From: Anaerolineaceae bacterium
Lineage (GTDB): Bacteria > Chloroflexota > Anaerolineae > Anaerolineales > Anaerolineaceae
Direction: 5' to 3'
Length of the DNA: 64,000 bases
NCBI GenBank assembly: GCA_002702705.1
Contig: PABH01000063.1
Span: 1-64,000, forward strand
The translations under genes were made by a program, and so were the position numbers. The stretch's first letter is position 1; each line of letters opens with the position of its first letter. A model generated the notes under the pieces. That model was not told the DNA's origin. It did no database searches and worked only from the letters and a program-made list of their open reading frames with translations. Positions 28,801-37,896 of the stretch are shown here, in pieces.

Positions 28801-30805
28801 CCCCGCGATTAATGTCGGGAATATATAACCCATGTGTAATGGATTGAAGCATTTCTTCAAATGAATTAGCTAAGGATAGTTGGTGAGAAGCATTGTATAG
28901 ATTTTCTGTTTCGTCAAGCGAGACTTGAAGCTGATCGACCAAATCTTCACGAATATATGTATTACTTAAAGCATCTGCTGCAACGCGTAAAAAGCCAATT
29001 TCTTCATTTCGCCAAGTTCGTTCAGTAGTAACGTTTTCAAAAGCAATAATACTGGGTGTTGACGATTTACCATGAACTGCCAATAAGAGAATGGATTGAG
29101 TTTCTCTGGCTTCCATCCACTTATTCAAAGGTTCATTCAATTTATCATCCTTTTGTATGGAGACCCAACCACTTTCTTGTAATTGACTTATCCATTCGGT
29201 AAATAACGCAATAGGAACATTATTCACGGGATGGGGGCGAAAGCTGGACTTACAAGCAGGCGCAATCCATTCAACGGTTTGATGCCAATAAGGAGATACA
29301 CTTTCTTCACGGATTTGAGCAAAGTAAATTCGTTCTGATTCAGATGCGAGTCCTAAATAATCCAGTACCTCTCTGATTGAATTTGAACCAAATTTAGTTA
29401 AAGTTGCGACAGCCAAAGCAACGTTTGATTGGTATTTTTCACGTGATTCAATTGAAGAAAGGGCGGTACGGATTTCCTGAAAGAGACCAGCATTTTCTAA
29501 TGCCGACGCGGTTTGGAGGGCTATGGTAGTAATTAAGTCTGTATCAGAAGGAGAAAATGCATTCTTTATTTCGTAATTCATTAATATGATGACCCCCTTG
29601 ATTGATTTTCCAACTGGCATTGGAATTGCCAATAATGTTTGTGGGGTCTTGTCTAATAAAAATAAACCATATTGTTGAATTTGGTTTTCAATATCTTCTG
29701 AAAAATTTAACGTCATCTGTTTTTCAAAAACTTCCTCAGGAATTTGATGTATGTAATCCATATCATCAACCTGAATGTATCTTCCGTTTTCAAAAACCAA
29801 AGGAAAACTGAGTTTTTTTGAATTTTGTTCCACAAAAGCAATCGTTAACTTATGATAATCAACAATTGTATCCAGCATTTCCTTTGTTAATTTGAAAATA
29901 TCTTCGGAATCTGTATAGCGGGAGAGCTGTTGTCCAAATTCATTCAACGAAGCTAGATCTTTGTTCAGTTCCAAAATCTCTTGCTGTGCCTTTACCCTTT
30001 CTGACAACTCTTTTTGGGCAGCATTGTACAATTGAGCATTTTCGATTGCTAGTGAAAGTTGTTTTGCTACTTCTTCTACTAGTATGCTATCGTCTTCTGT
30101 CCATTTTCTGGATGGATCATAATCAATTAATTCTAGAACACCATAACCATCCTCCTGCATATTTACAGGGATGGCAATTACGGCAGGACTATTTTCAGAC
30201 CCGGCTTGGGTTACTAACCGGTTAATTTTCATTGCTTGAAGACCTGCATCCGTAGTTGGAACGGTCGAATGATGAAAATCGATATTTCCTATTTCTTTAA
30301 ATTCCTGGTTAACCTGGTTGATTAATTCAGTAATTTGGATGTTCGATTCATTTTTATTTGATGGTGTTTCTGTTACATATGGTTCAACAAAATTCTCAGA
30401 AAGAACTTGGACAAAACCATAAAAACCAGCTTTCGTTCCATTATGCGCAGGTGAACTAAAAATTTGAAAACGGGTGGGTACAAAAACGCCTTCAGCTGTT
30501 TGGAAATAAACGTCAATTTCAGCCGGATAAATTCCCTTAAGAAATAAATTTCGTAATCTTTCACCGGATTGTGGGGTAATTGCATATTGGAAGATGGATT
30601 TCCCAGAAAAGTTTTCGTTATTTATCCCTAAACAATCCGTTACTTCAGAGGAAACTTTTGTGTAAAAACCATCTTCATCTGAAGACCAATTCCAAGAAGG
30701 CAAACTATTTTGAAAAGTGTTTTCTGGGATTGGCGTTTCTTCTTTGATTTGCAGATCACTAAACAAATTGTCAAGCCGGTGTTGCAATTGTTTCTTTTTC
30801 GACAT
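25841..30805 (-). CDS. Hybrid histidine kinase: PAS, six GAF-like domains, HisKA, HATPase, two receivers
   Basis: About 1654 residues. Order: PAS-like (about 30-150), six GAF-like domains (about 160-1120), HisKA with MSHELRTP (phosphoacceptor His near 1164), HATPase_c (NAAKFTEKG, TGGTGLGLS), then two receivers (LDIMMPGRDG and LDLMMPGKDG). No membrane segment, so it is cytoplasmic and may receive signals from the membrane GAF proteins of the same locus. ATG at 30805 has a gaggagg site; upstream ATG at 30916 lies deep inside parA and is rejected. It overlaps the parA end by 35 nt. Confidence 0.92.
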   Translation of the reverse strand: MSKKKQLQHRLDNLFSDLQIKEETPIPENTFQNSLPSWNWSSDEDGFYTKVSSEVTDCLGINNENFSGKSIFQYAITPQSGERLRNLFLKGIYPAEIDVYFQTAEGVFVPTRFQIFSSPAHNGTKAGFYGFVQVLSENFVEPYVTETPSNKNESNIQITELINQVNQEFKEIGNIDFHHSTVPTTDAGLQAMKINRLVTQAGSENSPAVIAIPVNMQEDGYGVLELIDYDPSRKWTEDDSILVEEVAKQLSLAIENAQLYNAAQKELSERVKAQQEILELNKDLASLNEFGQQLSRYTDSEDIFKLTKEMLDTIVDYHKLTIAFVEQNSKKLSFPLVFENGRYIQVDDMDYIHQIPEEVFEKQMTLNFSEDIENQIQQYGLFLLDKTPQTLLAIPMPVGKSIKGVIILMNYEIKNAFSPSDTDLITTIALQTASALENAGLFQEIRTALSSIESREKYQSNVALAVATLTKFGSNSIREVLDYLGLASESERIYFAQIREESVSPYWHQTVEWIAPACKSSFRPHPVNNVPIALFTEWISQLQESGWVSIQKDDKLNEPLNKWMEARETQSILLLAVHGKSSTPSIIAFENVTTERTWRNEEIGFLRVAADALSNTYIREDLVDQLQVSLDETENLYNASHQLSLANSFEEMLQSITHGLYIPDINRGVLVLFESDSQFEVTHMQVYANWHNGNGTPPPFVNAEYDVAIYKDIFTPQMPSYYDDILNAGLSKNMMEIFKNQNIRSMAVLPLWSGKRRIGAVLLQSENKHTFTNREKRTFPPLIDQMATTVENLRLFGQTQEALNETEQLYKISGGISLAKNNQDLVDLVSQNILPAAADRVALMMIRTSGADETPTSLEIVGYFNKKSIQNPQQDFFSINVFPALKTLETQERLLIEDVHRDPLDEISKRTLIDMNIGGGIVLPLYSGERLVGILSVFSEKRFYISEDEYRMLKIAANGIAVAVERQLLLENTQQRALELQTAAEIARDTTSTLSLAELLDGIVKLISERFRFHHTAIYLVDEDKRFAEIQEATGEAGLMLKLKQQKYAIGSKNIIGTVTASGEPVTIHDVRDNPLFDKSQLLPDTESEIGLPLKIGAQVIGVLDIHSTRKNAFNQAEITVLQILTDQIAVAIENAKSYEISQQAIEDMREVDRIKSQFLANMSHELRTPLNSIIGFSRVILKGIDGPINDTQEQDLNAIYNSGQHLLRLINDILDLSKIEAGKMQLQMTESNVPDLVNSVMSTAIGLIKDKPIKLEYDIPEDLPTIMVDQTRIRQVLLNFLSNAAKFTEKGQILVKAKENISPSGEKEVMFTVTDSGPGIAEKDRIKLFMPFSQVDDSPTRKTGGTGLGLSICRSFIEMHNGRIGLLTSEVGKGSTFFFTIPLIEEESQEYSHQEFDNSNSPHKAILSIDDDKQITSLYERFLSNHGYQVISLNESKKAVETAKKVNPFAITLDIMMPGRDGWQIIQELKNDPETKNIPVIICSILEEEEKGFNLGATDYLIKPFLQEDLLNAINRLNFDGQIHKILIIDDDEGDQRLIEKILNEHKNFELTFAKDGDEGLNLLKSNLPDAVVLDLMMPGKDGFDVLDEIHSHQTFAHLPVIILTGADLSPEQYNRLTTSGQQLLLKGLLGEKELLTTLENTLRVSNQRIKEG

Positions 30806-31556
30806 ATTGCAGAACCTCCTCGGCGAGCTGCCTATATTGAATTGATGCGCGGCATTTTGGAGAATGGAAGATGATTGGCAGCCCGGCGATGGCACTCTCA
30901 CGAATTTTTGTATCAATTTGTATAATTGTAGTTAATAATCCGGACTGAAATGAAGTACGTAAATGTTCAAATAACGTGCGGTGAATTTTATTCCTTTTAT
31001 CAAACATAGTTAATAAAATTCGGTAGGTTAAGGATGGATTATTTTGAGTCCGAATTCTTCGGATTAATCCCATCATATTTCTGAGTGCATAAATGGAGAA
31101 ATATTCCGCCTGAGTAGGAAGAATTAGTAAATTGGTTGCAGTTAATGCGTTGAGCGTTAAAGCACCTAAAAAAGGTGGGCAATCTATAATGACCACATCA
31201 TAAATATCCTTTACATCATCAAGTGCAATTTTTAAAGTGTTTTCGTATCCTGGACGAGTGGGTAAATAACGTTCAGCAAACCCCATCTCATTATTTGATG
31301 GTAGAAGATCTAAATTCGGTATGCCTGTTTCCACCTTGACTTCATGGATGGGAACATTTTCCATTAAAACATTGATGGAGGTTTTTCGACTTTGTTGTGG
31401 ATCAACTCCCATTGACAATGTTAAGTTGGCTTGTGAATCAAGATCAATCATCAATACCTTTTTTTCTTTTTCAACAAATGCAGCACTCAAGGCTAACGCA
31501 GTGGTTGTTTTAGCGACTCCACCTTTTTCATTGGATATGGCAATTACATAACTCAT
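30771..31556 (-). CDS. ParA/Soj-family ATPase
   Basis: 261 residues with the deviant Walker A KGGVAKTT (about 11-18), MIDLDSQANLT switch and IIDCPPFLG Walker B. No N-terminal DNA-binding domain and no ParB gene alongside, so it is an orphan ParA, like those that position chemosensory arrays, carboxysomes or other cargo. It overlaps the upstream GAF protein by 4 nt (ATGA) and the downstream kinase by 35 nt, so it is embedded in the signalling operon and may position the receptor complex. Confidence 0.9.
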   Translation of the reverse strand: MSYVIAISNEKGGVAKTTTALALSAAFVEKEKKVLMIDLDSQANLTLSMGVDPQQSRKTSINVLMENVPIHEVKVETGIPNLDLLPSNNEMGFAERYLPTRPGYENTLKIALDDVKDIYDVVIIDCPPFLGALTLNALTATNLLILPTQAEYFSIYALRNMMGLIRRIRTQNNPSLTYRILLTMFDKRNKIHRTLFEHLRTSFQSGLLTTIIQIDTKIRESAIAGLPIIFHSPKCRASIQYRQLAEEVLQYVEKETIATPA

Positions 31557-34486
31557 CCTAGTTCACTCCGATCCCCGTTTATAATCTCCTGAGCGCGATC
31601 AGATCCGTTATGTCCATTCCCTGAATTATGGTCGTTTGAGGGATTTTCAGTTTGGATCTGTTGGTCTTTTAAAACAATTTGTGCTTTCGATGTCCCTAGT
31701 GCTTTTTTAAGCTCCATCATTGCGATCTGAACCATTTCTTGTGGATTATTGGTTGAACGAATCTTACTCGTAATTTCCACAACTTTTTGTTCTCGATTGG
31801 CACGTCGCATCGTTTGTTCAAATAAACGAGCGTTTTCTAAAGCTAGTCCCACATTTTCTGCGATGGTTTGAACCGAATTTAGCTCTTCTTCACTCCAATA
31901 TTGCTTCACAGCTTTTTGGTCCTTTACTTTAATTACGCCGATTGTCTGGCCGCGTAAAGTAATCGGAATGACCATTTGAATTTCATCATCTGTTCCACCA
32001 TTATTATTAACAACCATCGGTGATCCAGTTTTTAATACATTTGAAATTTCATCTGATACTTGTCGTTCAGCATATTTAATGCCCTGGTCGGTGAATATAA
32101 TACTGCGTTCTTGATCGGCTTCCGTTGTTTTTTGCCATTCTTGTTGCAAATATTGACGGTGGATACGTTCGGTTGCTTCCAAAGCAGAACGGGTTTCATT
32201 GTATAACCGGTTACTATAAATCGCGATTGCGACCTGATCCGCTAATGTTCTAAAGAGTTCAATATCTTCATCAGTAAAGGCATTTGATTCAGTGGACTGA
32301 ACATCCAAAGCACCAATGATTTCGTCATTGGCAATCAATGGCAAGGCCATTTCCGAACGGGTGAGTGGTAAATCAGGGTTGTTAAAATATGTAGCGTCCT
32401 GACCAACATCGGTGGCAATTCTAGCTTCACCCATACCAGTAGCATAACCAACGATACCAACCTTACCTATGCGCAATTTGTGGTTTCGGGCTAACATACG
32501 CTGTCCGCCTTCGGAATTTGCTGCCCGCAATACTGCATATTCGCGTTGTTCATCCAAAAGGAAAATACCAACATGATAAAAATTGAAACGTTCACTGATT
32601 GTTTTTGTGATATCGTTCAGAAATGTTTCCAACTCCTGCGAAGAAACAATACTTCGTGCCACTTCTGCAACGGTTCGTAATTGATAACCACGATAAGAAA
32701 GTGCTGTGTTTTGCAATTCTAATTCTTTTGTACGCTCAGCAACCCGATTTTCAAGCGATCCAATCGCTGCACGCAGCTGATCTGTCATAAGATTAAATGC
32801 CTGTCCTAATATACCAATTTCATCAGAAGAGGTGACTTCTGCTCGGGTTTCGAGTTTTCCCGCTGTAATATCATTGGCGGTTTCACTTAGTTTAATAATT
32901 GGCTGACTGAAAGACCTTGAGAAAATAGTTGCTAATAATCCAACCAATGCAGAAACGATTGCACCAATAATTATGAAGATATTTGCCTGATTTTTTGCTA
33001 TTTGCAATAGAATATTTTGTTCTTGTGCATAAACCAGGAACCAGGGTTGTGTATCAAGTTTTGTAATAATACCCGAATCTAAAATTGTAGAATCTTCTCC
33101 ACGGATATTGGCTGTAAAAAATTCCGTATTTAAGTATTGATCGATCGTTAATGCAAAATCATTTAAGTTAGATGACATTTTATCCATTGTCTTATTGGGA
33201 ATCCAATGAAACGCTCTTAAGGTTTTACTCGTCTCTTCATCTAACGTAACCAGCGTATGGTAAAGTTGGTTTGGAGAAATTGAATCGGCAATTCGTAAAT
33301 AATATTCATTAATTAAGATTGCATTTGAATTAGGACCAATCAGATTTGGATAGGTTTCTAATATTTTCTGTAAAACGAGAGCATCGTATTCCATTCGTAA
33401 TACACCGATCAAACGGTTTTGCGAATCGCGGATAGGCGCGGAAAAATATAAATAAGGATGATCAAATGTATCAAACCTTAATTCAGAAGCATAAGCTTGT
33501 TCGGTGCGAAGGGTCTGAACAAAATAGTCCGTTGATGCCTCAGAACCACCCAAACGGTGTGGATTGGTATCATAGATATTTTTCCCTTGGAGATTCAAAA
33601 TGCCATAATTAAACAAATATGAATAGTCTTTTAGTTTTAATGAATCAATCGTAGCTGATAATTCGTTATATACCTGGTCAGTAGGTTGGTTCGTGGAAGA
33701 GGCAAGAATATATTCAGCAAAAATTGGAAAAGCTGCTTCTTTTTCCAGTATTTCAAGATTACTTGAAATAAAATCGTCCACTTGTGAGGATACCTGTTTG
33801 GCAGCCAACCGTAATGTATTATTCCGTTGGTTTTCGAGTATGTTTTGGACAAAGGTGGATTGAATAACTGAAACCAATACCAAAGGAACCAGGGTAATGG
33901 CTAATGAAATAAAAACAAGTTTCAGGCGGATATTGGTTGTTAAAATACCATTTTGAACAAATGTGATAAAAACTAAAAGCACAATACCAAAAGCAATCGG
34001 TAAGATAACATTTACAGCTGGCATGGAGAGTTGCGGTAAGGGAGAGAGAAAACCTGAAACAGCTGCCACCGTGGCACTTAACATACCAATTGATATACCT
34101 GTATCTGATCGGCTATCCAATAAAGCTGTTGAGATAGCGATCGATAAGATTAGGTTCATTGCGGCTGAAGGTATTGCGGCGTTCTTAAATACGGCACTTA
34201 AGAGAATAAAAGAAATATTAACAGTGATTAATAATCCAAATATAAAAGGGTAATAATTATTCTTATTAATTTCTCTTAAAGATAAAGCACTGATAATACT
34301 GGTAACAGCCAAAAATGAAGATACTAATAACAACTGCCACTGAGGAGAAATTGCAGAAGCGATCAAAAATAAAATTACAGCAAGCGTAGCATTCACTAGA
34401 ATAATGAATGAAACAAGTTTTGCAAAACCGGTATTCCTTTGAATTTTATTTTGGTCGTATTGGGGTGAAATCTGGGCAATTTCCAT
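31553..34486 (-). CDS. Membrane sensor with Cache, HAMP and GAF domains, no output domain
   Basis: 977 residues. An N-terminal block of about seven membrane helices (about 20-215), an extracytoplasmic Cache-like region (about 225-500), another helix, HAMP (FSRSFSQPIIKLSETANDI), then two GAF domains (about 620-775 and 800-900). The C terminus is a partial GAF-like helix module and an Asn/Gly/His-rich tail (NSGNGHNG). No kinase, cyclase, methyl-accepting or receiver domain is present. It must signal through a partner, most simply the hybrid kinase encoded two genes on. Confidence 0.88.
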   Translation of the reverse strand: MEIAQISPQYDQNKIQRNTGFAKLVSFIILVNATLAVILFLIASAISPQWQLLLVSSFLAVTSIISALSLREINKNNYYPFIFGLLITVNISFILLSAVFKNAAIPSAAMNLILSIAISTALLDSRSDTGISIGMLSATVAAVSGFLSPLPQLSMPAVNVILPIAFGIVLLVFITFVQNGILTTNIRLKLVFISLAITLVPLVLVSVIQSTFVQNILENQRNNTLRLAAKQVSSQVDDFISSNLEILEKEAAFPIFAEYILASSTNQPTDQVYNELSATIDSLKLKDYSYLFNYGILNLQGKNIYDTNPHRLGGSEASTDYFVQTLRTEQAYASELRFDTFDHPYLYFSAPIRDSQNRLIGVLRMEYDALVLQKILETYPNLIGPNSNAILINEYYLRIADSISPNQLYHTLVTLDEETSKTLRAFHWIPNKTMDKMSSNLNDFALTIDQYLNTEFFTANIRGEDSTILDSGIITKLDTQPWFLVYAQEQNILLQIAKNQANIFIIIGAIVSALVGLLATIFSRSFSQPIIKLSETANDITAGKLETRAEVTSSDEIGILGQAFNLMTDQLRAAIGSLENRVAERTKELELQNTALSYRGYQLRTVAEVARSIVSSQELETFLNDITKTISERFNFYHVGIFLLDEQREYAVLRAANSEGGQRMLARNHKLRIGKVGIVGYATGMGEARIATDVGQDATYFNNPDLPLTRSEMALPLIANDEIIGALDVQSTESNAFTDEDIELFRTLADQVAIAIYSNRLYNETRSALEATERIHRQYLQQEWQKTTEADQERSIIFTDQGIKYAERQVSDEISNVLKTGSPMVVNNNGGTDDEIQMVIPITLRGQTIGVIKVKDQKAVKQYWSEEELNSVQTIAENVGLALENARLFEQTMRRANREQKVVEITSKIRSTNNPQEMVQIAMMELKKALGTSKAQIVLKDQQIQTENPSNDHNSGNGHNGSDRAQEIINGDRSELG

Positions 34487-34506
34487 AACTTAATAGCTCC
34501 AAAAGG

Positions 34507-36210
34507 CTAGGATTGGATTGAAGGATCTAGTTGAATAAGAACTTCGGATGCGCCGAGTGATTTTCCGAGTTCTTCAGCAGCGGTTTTTAATATGTGGTCA
34601 ATCTCTGTTGTTGCTCGCACTTTATTAGTAATCTGAGCAATTAATTTTTCTTGCACAGTACGATCTTCCAATTCTTCAACCAATCTTGCGTTTTCTAAGG
34701 CAATAGATAAACGAGCATTGATGGCATCTGATAATTGAAGTAAGTTTTCTGGAACATAAGGTAAATCTACATGAACATCAATTACGCCAATGACTTCATC
34801 CCTGATTTTTATTGGCATAGCTAACACACTGAATTTATCATCATTTTCTGCTGCATTTTTAACCAGACGGTTTTTATGTTTCATTACTTCAGTTATATCT
34901 TCATCAGGAGAATCTAGTGATTCCATTTGATTATCTTTCACGCTTAAAGAAAGAGTACGTTTTTTCTTAGATAAGAATGAGTCCCAATGCGCTGTAACCA
35001 GACCTGTATTTTTACTTTCTAGCTCCGTTATGTGTTGATTTAATTTGGAAATTTCTTGAAGATTATAAATGGTAGTTGCCAAACCATTTGCAATAAATTT
35101 AAGGGTTTCTAAACCTTCTTCATCAAAAGCATTTTCCTCTACACTTTGTACATCTAAAGCACCAATAATCTCATTTCGATAAATTAATGGTATAGCGACT
35201 TCTGAACGAGTATCAGGTAGAAGCGGGTTTTTGTAATGAACAGAATCTAACAAAACATTAGAAGCGATCCGCACTTCTCCTTTTTGGACTGCATAACCTA
35301 CAACACCTTCTCCAAAATGGAGTCTGTGTTTTCTAGCTAATAATTGCTGTCCTGCTTCACCAGTAGATGCTTTGATTACAGCAAACTCTTTATCTTCATC
35401 TACAACAAAAACACTGGCATGATAATAATTAAGGCGGCTACGGATGAGATTTACAGTAGCATTAAAAATTGTCTCAGGATTTCTTAATACAGCGAGTTCT
35501 TCTGTGATCTGGTTCGCAGTAATTAGTTGGTTTGCCTTTTTAGAGATGGTAAGGGTACGATCTTCGATTGCTGCTTCCAAATTTTTTCGTTCTTCTGAAA
35601 GTTGGGCTGTCGTTTGGTTAAGGCTGGTTAAGCTTGAACTGAGTCCAGTGAGCGCAGAAGATAGCGCACTAATAAAAATGGTTGCAATTAATGCAAAAGT
35701 GATCGAGCCAGTAAACCAGTCCATTCCATAACTTGAATTTGCTAGGATTTCTACCGGTGGGACAGGGATAAACCCAGTTGACATTCCCCAGCCAAAGACA
35801 GCTAAGGTGAGTAAACCGATCACTCCCGTTATTATTCCCACACGAAATCCGAATAAAAATGCAGCTAGAATGATAAAAGATAATAAAAAGATGCGGCCGT
35901 CTCCACTTAATCCGCTTTCCAATAAACCTGATACGGCTAGTAGATAAAATAATATTAGTAAAACGCTGGCTTTAAAAACGTAAGGTAATTTTTTTATAAA
36001 TGTAATAGCCAACAGCCCAATGTATGCAATGAAATAGATGCCAATTAATATCCAATCTCTTCGCAAAAACATGGTGTAGGCTGAGGCAAAGAGTAAAATT
36101 GTCCCAATAATTAATAGACCTGTAAATATGTTCTGCAATATGGAAGAGCGATAATACTTAATATCATGAACAATTACTTCTTGAGTGTTTGGGTTTGTTG
36201 ATACACTCAT
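34507..36210 (-). CDS. Membrane GAF-domain sensor without output domain
   Basis: 567 residues: about six membrane helices in residues 25-205, a coiled-coil linker with LTSLNQTTAQLSEERKNLE, a strong GAF domain (about 235-395, GEAGQQLLARKHRLHFGEGVVGYAV) and a second degenerate GAF (about 410-515), ending with the partial helix module shared by its neighbours (EKLIAQITNKVRATTEI). It lies 20 nt upstream of the Cache-HAMP sensor gene and is paralogous to the neighbouring 560-residue sensor. Confidence 0.87.
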   Translation of the reverse strand: MSVSTNPNTQEVIVHDIKYYRSSILQNIFTGLLIIGTILLFASAYTMFLRRDWILIGIYFIAYIGLLAITFIKKLPYVFKASVLLILFYLLAVSGLLESGLSGDGRIFLLSFIILAAFLFGFRVGIITGVIGLLTLAVFGWGMSTGFIPVPPVEILANSSYGMDWFTGSITFALIATIFISALSSALTGLSSSLTSLNQTTAQLSEERKNLEAAIEDRTLTISKKANQLITANQITEELAVLRNPETIFNATVNLIRSRLNYYHASVFVVDEDKEFAVIKASTGEAGQQLLARKHRLHFGEGVVGYAVQKGEVRIASNVLLDSVHYKNPLLPDTRSEVAIPLIYRNEIIGALDVQSVEENAFDEEGLETLKFIANGLATTIYNLQEISKLNQHITELESKNTGLVTAHWDSFLSKKKRTLSLSVKDNQMESLDSPDEDITEVMKHKNRLVKNAAENDDKFSVLAMPIKIRDEVIGVIDVHVDLPYVPENLLQLSDAINARLSIALENARLVEELEDRTVQEKLIAQITNKVRATTEIDHILKTAAEELGKSLGASEVLIQLDPSIQS

Positions 36211-36213
36211 TTC

Positions 36214-37896
36214 TTAAACCTCTTTCCCATTGGCTTTGGTTGAGTTCATCGGATCAACCTGAATGTTTACTTCAGAAACGTAAGGAATAGTGGAGATTTC
36301 TCTAATGGCAGTGCGAATGACATCTTCAATTCTGACGGCCTTAAAAAATTCTGTTGATAATTCATTGGCTTTTTGTTCGTGTGTAGCCTGGCGAATGGTT
36401 TGTTCCATTAGGCGCGTATTTTCCATAGCATACGCGATTTGATCTGATAACACATCAATTAAATCGGAATCATAATTTTCAATTTTTGATGCGGGTACAT
36501 CTATTTCAATTTCACCAATAACTTGGTTTCTTAATTTAATTGGAATTGAAATTGTTTTTAATACTTCATTGGAACTTACGATAGTATCGGAAGCCTGAAA
36601 TTGTGCTGTTAATTCTGAGTTTTCAATTAGAAAATCATTCCAAGTCCGTTTAATATACAATTGATTTAACATTTCAATTTCTTTAAGCGCTTGTTGGGAT
36701 TGTTGAAATAATTCAGCATTTTCTAGTGCAACAGCCAAAGAATTTGCGACATTTTGTAGAATCAAGATATCATCTTCATCGAAATCATTTTGTCGGTGTG
36801 ATTGAATGGTCATCGCACCCAAAACTCTTTCATTTTTTCCGACCAAAGGAATTGCCATTTCAGAGTGTGTAAATGGCAAATAGGGGTTATTAAAGTGAAC
36901 CGCATCCTCACCAACATCTAAAGCGATGCGGGATTGTTTTTTGCCAGTCGCCCACCCAATCATAGAAGGTCCATTCACTGCCAACTTGTGTTCTGCAGCT
37001 AACATTTTTTGTCCTTCTTCACCTGATCCGGCTTTTAATACAGCAAATTCGCCATAATCATCAATCAAGAAGATTCCAACATAATACAAATCAAAACTGG
37101 TTTTCACCATTTCGACTACTTTAATAATCAATTCATTACTATCAAGTGTTTTATTGATTTCTGCAGAAATTTCTGCAACGGTATGTAACTGGCGTAGACG
37201 GTCTTGTAAATTTTTGGTTTGTTTATCTACCTCAATTGCTAGTTTTGACCGTTCGCTATCCAACGCTTTTGAAAGATGAATTTGTTGTTTTGCGTTTTGG
37301 CTGTAATTGGTGAGAATTTGATTAATAGAACTTGATACTGCATATAACACCACAAATGTAAACAAAGCCCAAATAATCCAATTGATAGGTGCTAATGGGC
37401 TGGCTAATGAGTTAAACGAATTATCCGGATAAGGAAATAAATTATTTACAAAACCAAAACCGGAGAGTGCGATGATTACAACACTAATAACGGTATAAAA
37501 GACTGCACTTCGGAAATTTATTAGTATCGCTGTAAAGATGGGAGCAGAAATCAATACAAGGCTGACAGTACCATTTACTCCTAAAACCTGTAATAAGACA
37601 ATTGATGCTACTGATAATAATACGGCAATTAAATGAGTCCGTTTTTTATAGGAAATGAAACGAAGTAATAAAATCGTATGAATAACAACCAGATAAATTA
37701 TTAAGACTGTATTTAGTTGAGGGTAAGTTCGATTTAACTTCAAAATTGCCGACAAAATCACCCCGATCCAAGCCACGGATGCGGAAATTAATAAAATAAA
37801 TTGAAGAGCTTTTTCTTGCCAGATTGAAATAACATCATGTTCTTTTAAATAGGATGGTGTTTTGTTTGGATTAAAGTAATTTAAAATCGCACCCAT
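36214..37896 (-). CDS. Membrane GAF-domain sensor without output domain (paralogue)
   Basis: 560 residues with the same plan as its downstream neighbour: about six membrane helices (about 25-200), coiled coil, one well-conserved GAF (about 235-390, GSGEEGQKMLAAEHKLAV) and a reduced second GAF, then the shared C-terminal module (EQKANELSTEFFKAVRIEDV). The start shares one base with the preceding stop (TAATG), and the next gene starts 3 nt after its stop, so translation is coupled along the array. Confidence 0.87.
   Translation of the reverse strand: MGAILNYFNPNKTPSYLKEHDVISIWQEKALQFILLISASVAWIGVILSAILKLNRTYPQLNTVLIIYLVVIHTILLLRFISYKKRTHLIAVLLSVASIVLLQVLGVNGTVSLVLISAPIFTAILINFRSAVFYTVISVVIIALSGFGFVNNLFPYPDNSFNSLASPLAPINWIIWALFTFVVLYAVSSSINQILTNYSQNAKQQIHLSKALDSERSKLAIEVDKQTKNLQDRLRQLHTVAEISAEINKTLDSNELIIKVVEMVKTSFDLYYVGIFLIDDYGEFAVLKAGSGEEGQKMLAAEHKLAVNGPSMIGWATGKKQSRIALDVGEDAVHFNNPYLPFTHSEMAIPLVGKNERVLGAMTIQSHRQNDFDEDDILILQNVANSLAVALENAELFQQSQQALKEIEMLNQLYIKRTWNDFLIENSELTAQFQASDTIVSSNEVLKTISIPIKLRNQVIGEIEIDVPASKIENYDSDLIDVLSDQIAYAMENTRLMEQTIRQATHEQKANELSTEFFKAVRIEDVIRTAIREISTIPYVSEVNIQVDPMNSTKANGKEV

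Noticed and set aside
30806-30916. N-terminal extension of the hybrid kinase
   Set aside because: It lies fully inside the parA coding region, has no ribosome site, and a strong gaggagg site precedes the ATG at 30805.
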